Shown here: one piece after another, positions 1 to 5,968 of the stretch
Numbering within the stretch: position 1 is the stretch's first letter
Layout of the letters: every line of letters begins with the position of its first letter
Origin: Lachnospiraceae bacterium
GTDB lineage: Bacteria; Bacillota; Clostridia; Lachnospirales; Lachnospiraceae
Reading direction: 5' to 3'
Length of the DNA: 5,968 nt
Assembly: GCA_020860745.1 (NCBI GenBank)
Contig: JAJBTR010000299.1
Span: forward strand, 1 to 5,968
Program-made: the position numbers and the translations under genes
Notes under the pieces: model-generated
Databases searched by the model: none
What the model saw: the letters and a program-made list of their open reading frames with translations, nothing else
Told to the model about the DNA's origin: nothing

Positions 1-21
1 TAGGAAACATTAATCGTTTTT

Positions 22-1308
22 TTAAAATTGGGATTCTCTTTTTTTAACAAAATCCGTTTTTATCATGCTGTAAAGCAATAGCGCCAGGCAGGCAAAAATC
101 AGACTGATAATGGTTAATGTCATATAGCTGGTACGCGTGGCAACCTGCACACAGAAAGCGGGACCCAGAGCACCGATCAGAAATACAAGAGGCAGCAATA
201 CACCATATACACGTTTGAAATTTGCTTTTCCCCAATATTCAAGAACAGTAGATGTTAGGAAGTTGCTTGCGCCTCCCACAACGGCTCCGAGGAAAATCAC
301 ATGGAGCAGCAGACATGGGATATTGACGAATATGGCTGCAATAAATGAAGCGATTGCCATGCAGCAGGCCAACATATTCGCCCGTCTCGGACCAACTTTG
401 CTGTCCAGCAGGCCGAAAAGGTAACTGGCAGGCATCGCGCAGACTGCTGATACCAAAATCAGCTTTACGGACATATCCGATCCGAAACCGTATGATGATA
501 GTTTCATAATCAACGTGGACAGTGTTCCTGCACATAATAACTGTTCAAGACCGATCGGTATAACAATAAGATATGTAGTTTTTGTTGCCAGGATTCTTCG
601 GGGCGTCCACACGCTGCTTTCTTCCATACGCCTGTCTTCTTCTTTCATTCGAATGAGTTCCTCTTGAGTCAGAGTCTCGTCATTATCCGGGTGATATCCT
701 CGCTGCGCGGGGTCATCAGTGACATAAAACACTGCCAACATAACACCGACCAACGCGATCACTGCAAAGACAAACATTGCCCACGAAATATTGCTGATCC
801 CTGCCACTGCATATAATATGATCGCGCACAGGCCCGATCCAGCCGGAACACCTATTGTTCCCAAGCCCATGACAATCCCCTTTTTGCGAGGAAACCAGGT
901 TGCTACAAACACAGAGTTGATAGAATACGTCCAGTTTTGGACAGCCAGTGTACAAATAACCGTACACAGGCAGGCAATGGCAAAGGAGCTGGTAAATGCT
1001 ACGATTGTCATTGCGATAAATGTTATGGCGCTGCATATAATGGCAAGCAATTTTGCACTGACTTTTCTGACCAACAGCCATCCAATAATAAATCCCGTAA
1101 TCACCGACAAAAACTGACCAATCGAATTGCATGTGATGATAGTCGTTGTATTCCATCCGTACATTTCTGACCAGAATTCGCCTGCAACCTGCCAGGAATT
1201 GCCAAGTAAGCAGTTCACAAAATAAGCAACAAAAACATAGAAAATAAAAATCCAACCTTTGATTCCGAAATTTGCGCGGCTCTTATTAAACGCTTTTTCC
1301 TGTGTCAT
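22..1308 (-). CDS. Major facilitator superfamily transporter, 12 membrane helices
   Basis: A 428-residue inner-membrane secondary transporter. Hydrophobic segments run through the protein from about residue 18 to 415, in two six-helix halves split by a charged cytoplasmic loop at about 197-240. The end of helix 6 carries DDPAQRGYHPD (198-208), similar to the D/E-N/D-P-x-x-x-G-x-x-P-D motif common in oxalate/formate-type and related organic-anion MFS carriers. WFPRKKGIVMG (138-148) after helix 4 also fits that group. The second half has a motif-A-like loop, GLLDSKVGPRRA (299-310). The start is supported by AAGGAG at 1315-1320, 6 bases before ATG. It lies 37 bases after the hydrolase gene and is last in the visible operon, so it probably carries the compound handled by the upstream enzymes, most likely an organic anion. 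Substrate and direction are inference. Family confidence is high, substrate confidence low. Confidence 0.93.
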   Translation of the reverse strand: MTQEKAFNKSRANFGIKGWIFIFYVFVAYFVNCLLGNSWQVAGEFWSEMYGWNTTTIITCNSIGQFLSVITGFIIGWLLVRKVSAKLLAIICSAITFIAMTIVAFTSSFAIACLCTVICTLAVQNWTYSINSVFVATWFPRKKGIVMGLGTIGVPAGSGLCAIILYAVAGISNISWAMFVFAVIALVGVMLAVFYVTDDPAQRGYHPDNDETLTQEELIRMKEEDRRMEESSVWTPRRILATKTTYLIVIPIGLEQLLCAGTLSTLIMKLSSYGFGSDMSVKLILVSAVCAMPASYLFGLLDSKVGPRRANMLACCMAIASFIAAIFVNIPCLLLHVIFLGAVVGGASNFLTSTVLEYWGKANFKRVYGVLLPLVFLIGALGPAFCVQVATRTSYMTLTIISLIFACLALLLYSMIKTDFVKKRESQF

Positions 1309-1314
1309 TTCGTT

Positions 1315-1320
1315 CTCCTT
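1315..1320 (-). promoter_or_regulatory. Ribosome-binding site of the MFS transporter gene
   Basis: AAGGAG on the minus strand, 6 bases before the ATG at 1308. It is a near-perfect Shine-Dalgarno sequence and fixes the start of the transporter. Confidence 0.85.
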
Positions 1321-1345
1321 TCTGTAAATATAAGTTAATTAAATA

Positions 1346-2008
1346 TCAATGGTAAATGGTAATTCCGTTGCAGACATAGGAGATTGCTTCGCACGGACCA
1401 TCCTCTGTAAAAAGCCTGATCGGTGTCCCCGAAATGTTATTGTCGCGAATTTTTTCGGCCACACTTTTTATTTTGGCAGCATAGGACAACGGAAGAGGGA
1501 TAGACGTTCCGTGGCACGGAAACATCCATTCAATATCTTCTGACATGGATAAAAGTTTTTCCGTACTTGCAATATAAATATCCAGATCGGAATATTCGAA
1601 CTGCAAAAACATGGGCGATCCCTCGCTGAACATATCTCCCACAAATACAAGACTTTCTTCCCTGTCAAGAAGGACGATGCCTCTCGGAGTATGTCCGGGC
1701 GTTTCGATCACCTCTATTAATTTTTTTCCCAGGTCAAAACAATCTCCTTCTGTTACTGTCTCAACTTCCCTGCTTGTTCTGAGCGCCATTTTCCGATCCA
1801 GAGGATGAACATACGCTTTCTCGAATTGCATGTTGTTTCCCATATGATCCAAGTGCCCATGTGTGTTGACCAGAATCAAGGGAAGATCCGTCACACTTTT
1901 TGCAAGCTTCATTATATCCGGACATATTGCAGGGTCGGCACCTGTGGCATCTGCCGCCGGTTTTCCAATCCCCGTGTCAATTACCAGACCCTTTTCTTCA
2001 CCAAGCAC
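1346..2008 (-). CDS. Metallo-beta-lactamase-fold hydrolase (true start probably further upstream)
   Basis: A cytoplasmic metal-dependent hydrolase of the MBL superfamily. Numbered from the GTG at 2008 (220 residues), the ligand motifs are all present: HGHLDH (50-55), H106 in GHTP, D125 in GD, and H166 in PCHG. This supports a two-metal site, usually zinc. The family includes thioesterases, lactonases, glyoxalase II-like enzymes and others, and the sequence does not choose between them. The GTG is the first conventional start in frame, but it falls inside the second beta strand of the fold. The frame stays open upstream to TAA at 2144-2146 and encodes text typical of this family (NVYVLTNVFSCSFLVLG), so the real protein is probably about 245-260 residues. 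The GTG also lacks a good ribosome-binding site. The gene sits between the Gfo/Idh/MocA and transporter genes, suggesting a hydrolytic step on the operon's substrate or an intermediate. Confidence 0.9.
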   Translation of the reverse strand: MLGEEKGLVIDTGIGKPAADATGADPAICPDIMKLAKSVTDLPLILVNTHGHLDHMGNNMQFEKAYVHPLDRKMALRTSREVETVTEGDCFDLGKKLIEVIETPGHTPRGIVLLDREESLVFVGDMFSEGSPMFLQFEYSDLDIYIASTEKLLSMSEDIEWMFPCHGTSIPLPLSYAAKIKSVAEKIRDNNISGTPIRLFTEDGPCEAISYVCNGITIYH

Positions 2009-2150
2009 AAGGAAACTGCAGCTGAATACATTGGTAAGAACATATACATTTTTTGTGATCTCATCACGGACACTCTTATCTGAATCAATTTTAGTATCTC
2101 TTTTTTTATATTTCTGCCTGTCACCTCTCTTCTCGTAAATAATTTAGATT
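2009..2150 (-). other. Upstream in-frame extension of the MBL hydrolase, with ribosome-binding site but no normal start codon
   Basis: Between the Gfo/Idh/MocA stop and the GTG at 2008, the hydrolase frame is open from the codon after TAA (2144-2146). About the last 27 codons read like a real MBL N-terminus: DSDKSVRDEITKNVYVLTN followed by VFSCSFLVLG. There is no ATG, GTG or TTG in this frame before 2008. A good Shine-Dalgarno sequence, GAGAGGTGA, lies at 2121-2129. Two starts are possible: the rare AUU at 2087-2089, with weak AGAG upstream; or GTG at 2122-2124 in the neighbouring frame, which would join the hydrolase frame if the A7 run (2101-2107) had one more A. The first fits a rare-start gene; the second fits a sequencing or real indel. 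Confidence 0.6.
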
Positions 2151-3188
2151 TTATTTTATACGCGTCTTGGGAATGTAAAATCCCCAGGAACGCCGTATTC
2201 CTTCCAGTACACGTGCACATTGAATGCTAAATTCCGGTGATACTTCCTCTGATTCCTTTTTCCCCTCCAGCACATATTTGGAAACAGCATCAAACTGATA
2301 CCGGAATCCTTCCCGGTGTTTGGCAGAATAAGGGTCAGTATACTGCATCAAAAGGTCGTTGTATCCCATATGCCCCTGAGGTGTATACAATGCACAGGAA
2401 AACGGAGCAAAAAATAGTTTTCCCAAAACAATATTCCCTTCTGTCCCGTATATTTGTGCTTCGATAGGCGTTGTCACCTCGCTGGAGGTTGAAATCATGG
2501 CATGTTGATCACGCCCATTATAATTTAAAATAGCCGTTCCGTGCGTATCAACACCGCCAGGGCCAGCTAATTTACAACTGCCCAGAATTTCTTCCGGTTC
2601 GCTGCCAAATACCATAGTAGCTAAATCAGAACAATAACATCCCAGGCAACACAATGCTCCGCCCCCTAATTCCGGCCTTTCGTCCCAGGATTGAGGCGGA
2701 TATCTCCTCAGGTTTGGCAGGTTTGTGCCAAAGGTAGCGTAAAGATGTTTTGGCGTCCCAATGCGGCCGTCGCGAATCCATTTCATGGTCTGTTTCATAG
2801 CCGGGAAATAATTTGTCCAGATTCCCTCCGCTAAAAATACGTTGTTTTTCCTTGCACATTCAAACATTAATTCAGCTTCCCGGCTGGAATTGGCGATTGG
2901 TTTTTCGCAAAGCACATTTTTCCCGGCATTCATGCATTTCATGGACAGTTCGGAATGTAGATAGGTTGGTGCAGGAATATATACAATATCAATATCATCT
3001 CGCGCAAGCATCTCATCCTGATTGTCGTAGTAGCTGGGAATCTGATGTTCCTCTGAGAATTTTTTTGCTTTTTCCATACTTCTGGAACAAACAGCAACAA
3101 CTTCCAGCACATCTGATTCTTTCATTTCAATGATTGTCCGCTGGCAAATTGTTGCCACATTCAAAATAGCCCATCTTGCTTTTCTCAT
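2151..3188 (-). CDS. Gfo/Idh/MocA-family NAD(P)-dependent oxidoreductase with altered active-site motifs
   Basis: A 345-residue cytoplasmic dehydrogenase, normal length for the family, which oxidises or reduces hydroxyl/keto groups of sugars, inositols and related compounds. The N-terminal Rossmann domain starts RWAILNVATICQ (5-16). The catalytic-lysine motif is intact as CEKP (94-97, K96), and the C-terminal alpha/beta domain has GGGALCCLGCY (175-185). Two features are odd. The first glycine of the nucleotide-binding loop is Asn (N10). The Asp that normally follows GGGALL is Cys (C181), in a patch with four cysteines between 180 and 186. The start at 3188 is chosen because AAGGAG (3196-3201) lies 7 bases before it and the protein then begins just before the first beta strand. 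An in-frame ATG at 3272 has no ribosome-binding site and would translate a hairpin. It follows the FAD oxidoreductase gene by 93 bases. The substrate is unknown. Confidence 0.92.
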   Translation of the reverse strand: MRKARWAILNVATICQRTIIEMKESDVLEVVAVCSRSMEKAKKFSEEHQIPSYYDNQDEMLARDDIDIVYIPAPTYLHSELSMKCMNAGKNVLCEKPIANSSREAELMFECARKNNVFLAEGIWTNYFPAMKQTMKWIRDGRIGTPKHLYATFGTNLPNLRRYPPQSWDERPELGGGALCCLGCYCSDLATMVFGSEPEEILGSCKLAGPGGVDTHGTAILNYNGRDQHAMISTSSEVTTPIEAQIYGTEGNIVLGKLFFAPFSCALYTPQGHMGYNDLLMQYTDPYSAKHREGFRYQFDAVSKYVLEGKKESEEVSPEFSIQCARVLEGIRRSWGFYIPKTRIK

Positions 3189-3195
3189 GATTCGG

Positions 3196-3201
3196 CTCCT
3201 T
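3196..3201 (-). promoter_or_regulatory. Ribosome-binding site deciding the start of the Gfo/Idh/MocA gene
   Basis: AAGGAG on the minus strand, 7 bases before ATG at 3188. It decides between this start and an in-frame ATG at 3272 that has no such signal. Confidence 0.85.
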
Positions 3202-3213
3202 TCATTTATTTTA

Positions 3214-3267
3214 GGCAGCATCAGATACAGCTTATGGTCATCTATCTTTACGGTATCAGACACTGCC
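3214..3267 (-). repeat. Long imperfect inverted repeat (intercistronic RNA hairpin)
   Basis: Two 15-base arms, at 3214-3228 and 3253-3267, flank a 24-base loop. In the minus-strand transcript GGCAGUGUCUGAUAC can pair with GUAUCUGAUGCUGCC through 12 Watson-Crick pairs, 2 G-U pairs and one U-U mismatch. It fills the gap between the FAD oxidoreductase stop and the ribosome-binding site of the Gfo/Idh/MocA gene, ending about 12 bases before that site. No U-run follows, so it does not look like an intrinsic terminator. A role in mRNA processing, stability or differential expression within the operon is inference. The pairing itself is seen directly. Confidence 0.65.
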
Positions 3268-3281
3268 TTCATATCTAACTG

Positions 3282-4796
3282 TTATTTTGTTCCATAGAGG
3301 ATAGCTCCATGTTCCAGCAGAATGGCCTGAAGATCTTCGACATGATCTTCCAGTTCACGCGGAGTCAGACAATCCCTTACGCATAATGCTGCGGCAATAC
3401 CGGCAGCCTGCCCCCAGACAATATTATCCGGCAACAGATCTCTCTTGAAATCTTCGCTGAGAGACAGGCATTTTCCGGTGATCAGCATGCCTTCTACACC
3501 TTTGGGAACCATGCAGCGGTATGGGATATCATAGGAACCGCCATCCTGCGGATATTTAAACTTCGTAAAAGAAGCCATTGCCACACTCAGGTCGGAGTCC
3601 TCATTTGACTCTCCGCTGAGTACGTTTTTGTTGCCGGCAGTATGGAACGGACCTCCTTCATTCACGCACTGCATACATTTGGCAATGACATCCGGGAATT
3701 TGCGGCTGGATACAACGTCTTCTGTCTGCATCTGATAATCTGCAATGAAATGGCGTCCTTCTCTGGTTCTCATGGCGGCTGTGACGCGGGTAAGATACGC
3801 ATTTTCATAACCGGGCAGATATTTGTTGATCGCTTTTATGGCAATTTCAATCTGACGTCTGGCTTCGGACTCTCCGTAGGACCATTCCGTAACATCCGTT
3901 GTGTCGCAGTCCTTAATCTGCGCAGTGTGCTGGAAAACCGCCTGGAAATGATCATGGGACCGGGGAGCCATGAAATGCCCCAGGTCACCGTACGGTTCCA
4001 GATCACCGGCCTGCATGGCTTTCATTGACAAATCGGCGTATTCCAGATTTCCAAGTACACCGATACGCACAAGATCCAAAATGGAATCGCATTCCAGCGC
4101 CCTTTGGCGAATACCTTCAATCCGCCGCATCTCCTTATCATAAATTCCGTTTCGGATTGGCTGGAGCTGATCGATATGTTCCTTGTAGTACTGCGTTACT
4201 TTATTCCAGTCAATGCCATCCATATGGAATGTGATAGAAGGTGGATCAATTTCCTCTTTGGTACGATCAATTTTCGTGTAGGGAACGCCCGCTCGCACAG
4301 CAATATCTCCTTCGCCGCTGGCTTCAATGACCACTTTCCCCATGACTGCCTGACGTCCGTTGGTATTTTCTACCACCACCCCGCACACAGTATCGCCTTC
4401 TTTTAGTACATCAACTGCCATTGTGTGCAGAAGCAGTGATACATCATAATCACGCAGCATCCGGAACATAAGTAAACCGTAATGGTCCGGATCTATCATG
4501 GACAGGCTGCACCAGCTGCGATCCTGTGGTGCCGGGTACGGGAGAGCGTGCCCCTCACGCTCTAAAATGTCGTGAGTCTCTTTTACAAAACCACCGATAA
4601 TATCTTCGCCATGCTCGTTCCAGAGATGGGCAAAAGCCCAGCCTGGAGGGCCAACGACGTTGACCATGCCGCCAACGATACCAAGGGTTTCAATTAAAAT
4701 TGTCTTTGCCCCGGTTCTGGCTGATTCAATTGCCGCAGCACATCCGGAAGCGCCTCCTCCAACTACAATCACATCATAATTTCCATAAACTTCCAT
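3282..4796 (-). CDS. FAD-dependent oxidoreductase (FAD_oxidored type)
   Basis: A 504-residue flavoprotein. YDVIVVGGGASGCAAAIESA (7-26) is the Rossmann strand and glycine loop (G13, G15, G18), with E36 closing the second strand to bind the adenosine ribose. GIVGGM follows at 39-44. The second FAD contact, IEASGEGDIAVRAG, lies at 157-170, and the C-terminal FAD motif runs from PYRCMVPKG (about 425) to GQAAGIAAAL (462-471). This order matches the FAD_oxidored family, whose members include many uncharacterised enzymes in anaerobic catabolic operons. There is no signal peptide, so it should be cytoplasmic. I see no obvious cysteine motif for an iron-sulfur cluster. The start is firm: AAGGAG at 4806-4811, 9 bases before ATG. 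It follows the upstream gene by 21 bases, indicating co-transcription. It probably performs a flavin-dependent oxidation or reduction of the operon's substrate; the substrate and electron acceptor are unknown. Confidence 0.93.
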   Translation of the reverse strand: MEVYGNYDVIVVGGGASGCAAAIESARTGAKTILIETLGIVGGMVNVVGPPGWAFAHLWNEHGEDIIGGFVKETHDILEREGHALPYPAPQDRSWCSLSMIDPDHYGLLMFRMLRDYDVSLLLHTMAVDVLKEGDTVCGVVVENTNGRQAVMGKVVIEASGEGDIAVRAGVPYTKIDRTKEEIDPPSITFHMDGIDWNKVTQYYKEHIDQLQPIRNGIYDKEMRRIEGIRQRALECDSILDLVRIGVLGNLEYADLSMKAMQAGDLEPYGDLGHFMAPRSHDHFQAVFQHTAQIKDCDTTDVTEWSYGESEARRQIEIAIKAINKYLPGYENAYLTRVTAAMRTREGRHFIADYQMQTEDVVSSRKFPDVIAKCMQCVNEGGPFHTAGNKNVLSGESNEDSDLSVAMASFTKFKYPQDGGSYDIPYRCMVPKGVEGMLITGKCLSLSEDFKRDLLPDNIVWGQAAGIAAALCVRDCLTPRELEDHVEDLQAILLEHGAILYGTK

Positions 4797-4805
4797 TTTG
4801 AGATT

Positions 4806-4811
4806 CTCCTT
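4806..4811 (-). promoter_or_regulatory. Ribosome-binding site of the FAD oxidoreductase gene
   Basis: AAGGAG on the minus strand, 9 bases before the ATG at 4796, inside the 21-base gap after the upstream gene. Confidence 0.85.
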
Positions 4812-4817
4812 TCTTTT

Positions 4818-5858
4818 TTATGACCTGTTTTTAAAATCATTTATATTGTGAGCAATTTCTCCGTTCGGAAGGCAGACTGGTTCGACAATCCCCTCGCTGT
4901 GAAGAGCCCACGGAAGGATGATCCCGTCATGGCCTCCCCGACCTCCGATTGTTACAATTTCCACATCACCCGGGGTTCGCGTTACCGGAAGCGGATGACG
5001 ATTCCTGAAGTTTTCCGGACGTACCGGAACCAATCCGCGGTTCCTTACCATGGGCACTTCATGGTATGCGTATGTATGGATATGCTCCCGAATCATTTGT
5101 TTCGTGTAGCCGCTTCTTTTTAACAATGCTGCATGATCAGGTGTCAAACATACAACCAGAGGACCCGGCATATAGGCATTGTTTGATCCGAGTGTGGTAC
5201 AACAATGTGTAATCGTATCCAGCAGATCATGTCCATTGGAACTCAGGAAATCAATCACGTCATGAATTGGCTCAGCCTTCAGCATATAAACAGTTGTTGT
5301 TCCGGAATCAAAACGCTCTTCATTAATCATGTCCCATTCAGCGAGAGACGGCTCTTCCGCAAAGCAGAATGTAAATTCCGCCTGCGATGCGATGCAGTCC
5401 AGATCACAAATCCCCGGGACTGATCGAAGCACATTGATGATGGCCAGGTTAATTGCTCTTCCCAAAGTGGCGTTTACTGGCCAACCGGGTCCCTGGCAAC
5501 CCTGTTTTCCGGAGAGTCCGATTTCCTGCGCAATCGGACCGGATACAATACACAGATTGCCGCCCGGATGAGATGTCGTAACAGACTGGTTAAAATTATA
5601 AAGCTTGTTGTTCAGCGCTTTAAATGCCGCAACCAGAATAGGCATCGCCTGTGGTTTACAGCCTGCCATCACGGCAGCTATGGCAACATCTCGGACACAT
5701 ATTTCCTTTCCGGAAGGACCAGAGGCGTTCACCAATTTTTCATTTTCATCCCACGGGCAATAGCTCATCATTTTTTCATACCGCCGTTTTGTAGGCGGAA
5801 TAATTGGAAGACCGTCGCTGATATGCTCCGAATTGAAGAAATCCATCACTTCTTCCAT
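4818..5858 (-). CDS. Uncharacterised protein resembling UGSC-associated proteins (DGLPIIPPT motif)
   Basis: A 346-residue soluble protein of unknown biochemical function. Landmarks are SDGLPIIPPT (14-23), VAIAAVMAGCKPQAMP (58-73), GPIAQEIG (107-114), NATLGRAINL (129-138), the cysteine segment AEFTFCFAEEP (160-170), and near the C-terminus GDVEIVTIGGRGGHDG. From memory, this order of motifs matches large proteins often encoded beside, or fused to, small UGSC (seleno)protein domains; a profile search was not possible. The protein is rich in cysteine (C34, C54, C67, C103, C121, C151, C155, C165, plus a CC pair near 218), which would suit thiol or metal chemistry, but that is inference. No signal peptide or membrane segment is seen. 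The ATG has only a weak GGTG element 5 bases upstream. The frame is open for 19 more codons above it, to TGA at 5916-5918, without a normal start codon. It is the first gene visible in the operon. Confidence 0.8.
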   Translation of the reverse strand: MEEVMDFFNSEHISDGLPIIPPTKRRYEKMMSYCPWDENEKLVNASGPSGKEICVRDVAIAAVMAGCKPQAMPILVAAFKALNNKLYNFNQSVTTSHPGGNLCIVSGPIAQEIGLSGKQGCQGPGWPVNATLGRAINLAIINVLRSVPGICDLDCIASQAEFTFCFAEEPSLAEWDMINEERFDSGTTTVYMLKAEPIHDVIDFLSSNGHDLLDTITHCCTTLGSNNAYMPGPLVVCLTPDHAALLKRSGYTKQMIREHIHTYAYHEVPMVRNRGLVPVRPENFRNRHPLPVTRTPGDVEIVTIGGRGGHDGIILPWALHSEGIVEPVCLPNGEIAHNINDFKNRS

Positions 5859-5968
5859 ATAAGCACCCGGCTCAAGTGACAGATTTTCATACGGAACCTG
5901 AATAAATGGAAAAAATCAATCTTTTGAGCGGGGGGGGATTGTTATACATATTAAAATAAATACTTGCA
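5859..5968 (-). promoter_or_regulatory. Upstream region of the operon with a possible -10 element
   Basis: These 110 bases hold no convincing gene. On the minus strand TATAAC at 5941-5946 resembles a -10 box. A matching -35 would fall at the window edge (TGCAA visible), so it cannot be judged. A C8 tract (minus strand) lies at 5930-5937. No repressor palindrome or riboswitch was recognised. Confidence 0.25.

Noticed and set aside
716..1255. Minus-strand open frame of 179 codons inside the transporter gene
   Set aside because: It is a shifted frame of the transporter, and the membrane-segment pattern and MFS motifs are in the main frame.
1981..2220. Minus-strand open frame overlapping the end of the oxidoreductase gene and the start of the hydrolase gene
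   Set aside because: It overlaps two real genes in another frame and its translation has no recognisable family. Its GTG at 2122-2124 matters only as a possible frameshifted start of the hydrolase.
3214..3267. Intrinsic terminator between genes 2 and 3
   Set aside because: The 24-base loop is long and no U-run follows the stem in the transcript.
3189..3272. 28-residue N-terminal extension of the Gfo/Idh/MocA protein from an ATG at 3272
   Set aside because: No ribosome-binding site precedes it, the segment is covered by the hairpin, and a strong AAGGAG with good spacing supports the start at 3188, where the Rossmann domain begins.
3642..4028. Plus-strand open frame of 128 codons inside the FAD oxidoreductase gene
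   Set aside because: It is antisense to a clearly conserved protein and its translation shows no recognisable domain; open antisense frames are common by chance.
5846..5890. 14-codon open frame starting at ATG 5888-5890 and overlapping the first gene
   Set aside because: Short, with no clear ribosome-binding site and no leader-peptide features such as repeated regulatory codons followed by a terminator.
5916..5918. In-frame TGA read as selenocysteine in an N-terminal extension of the first gene
   Set aside because: The codons above it, including the C8 tract, do not look protein-coding, no start codon with a ribosome-binding site is seen, and the flanking residues do not resemble a UGSC motif.

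Overview
The window holds five complete genes, all read leftwards (minus strand), with short gaps of 21 to about 140 bases. It looks like one operon from a member of the Bacillota, probably an anaerobic Clostridia/Lachnospiraceae-type bacterium. That assignment is inferred from moderate GC content, strong AAGGAG ribosome-binding sites before three of the five starts, and the style of the protein families. It is not proven by any marker gene.

In transcription order from the right edge: (1) an uncharacterised 346-residue protein with a DGLPIIPPT motif near its start, resembling the larger proteins usually found with UGSC-type (seleno)proteins; (2) a 504-residue FAD-dependent oxidoreductase of the FAD_oxidored type; (3) a 345-residue Gfo/Idh/MocA-family NAD(P)-dependent oxidoreductase with unusual substitutions in its active-site motifs; (4) a metallo-beta-lactamase-fold hydrolase with a full metal-ligand set but no ordinary start codon where the fold should begin; (5) a 12-helix major facilitator transporter. 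The gap between genes 2 and 3 can form a long imperfect hairpin just before the ribosome-binding site of gene 3. No gene is seen in the last 110 bases on the right, which hold a C8 tract (minus strand) and a possible -10 element. The 21 bases left of the transporter show no terminator, so the operon may continue.

The set (two redox enzymes of different cofactor type, a hydrolase, a transporter and a protein of unknown function) reads as a pathway for uptake and oxidation/reduction and hydrolysis of a small organic compound, perhaps a modified sugar or an organic acid. The substrate cannot be read from the sequence. No RNA genes, mobile elements, CRISPR arrays or integration sites were seen.
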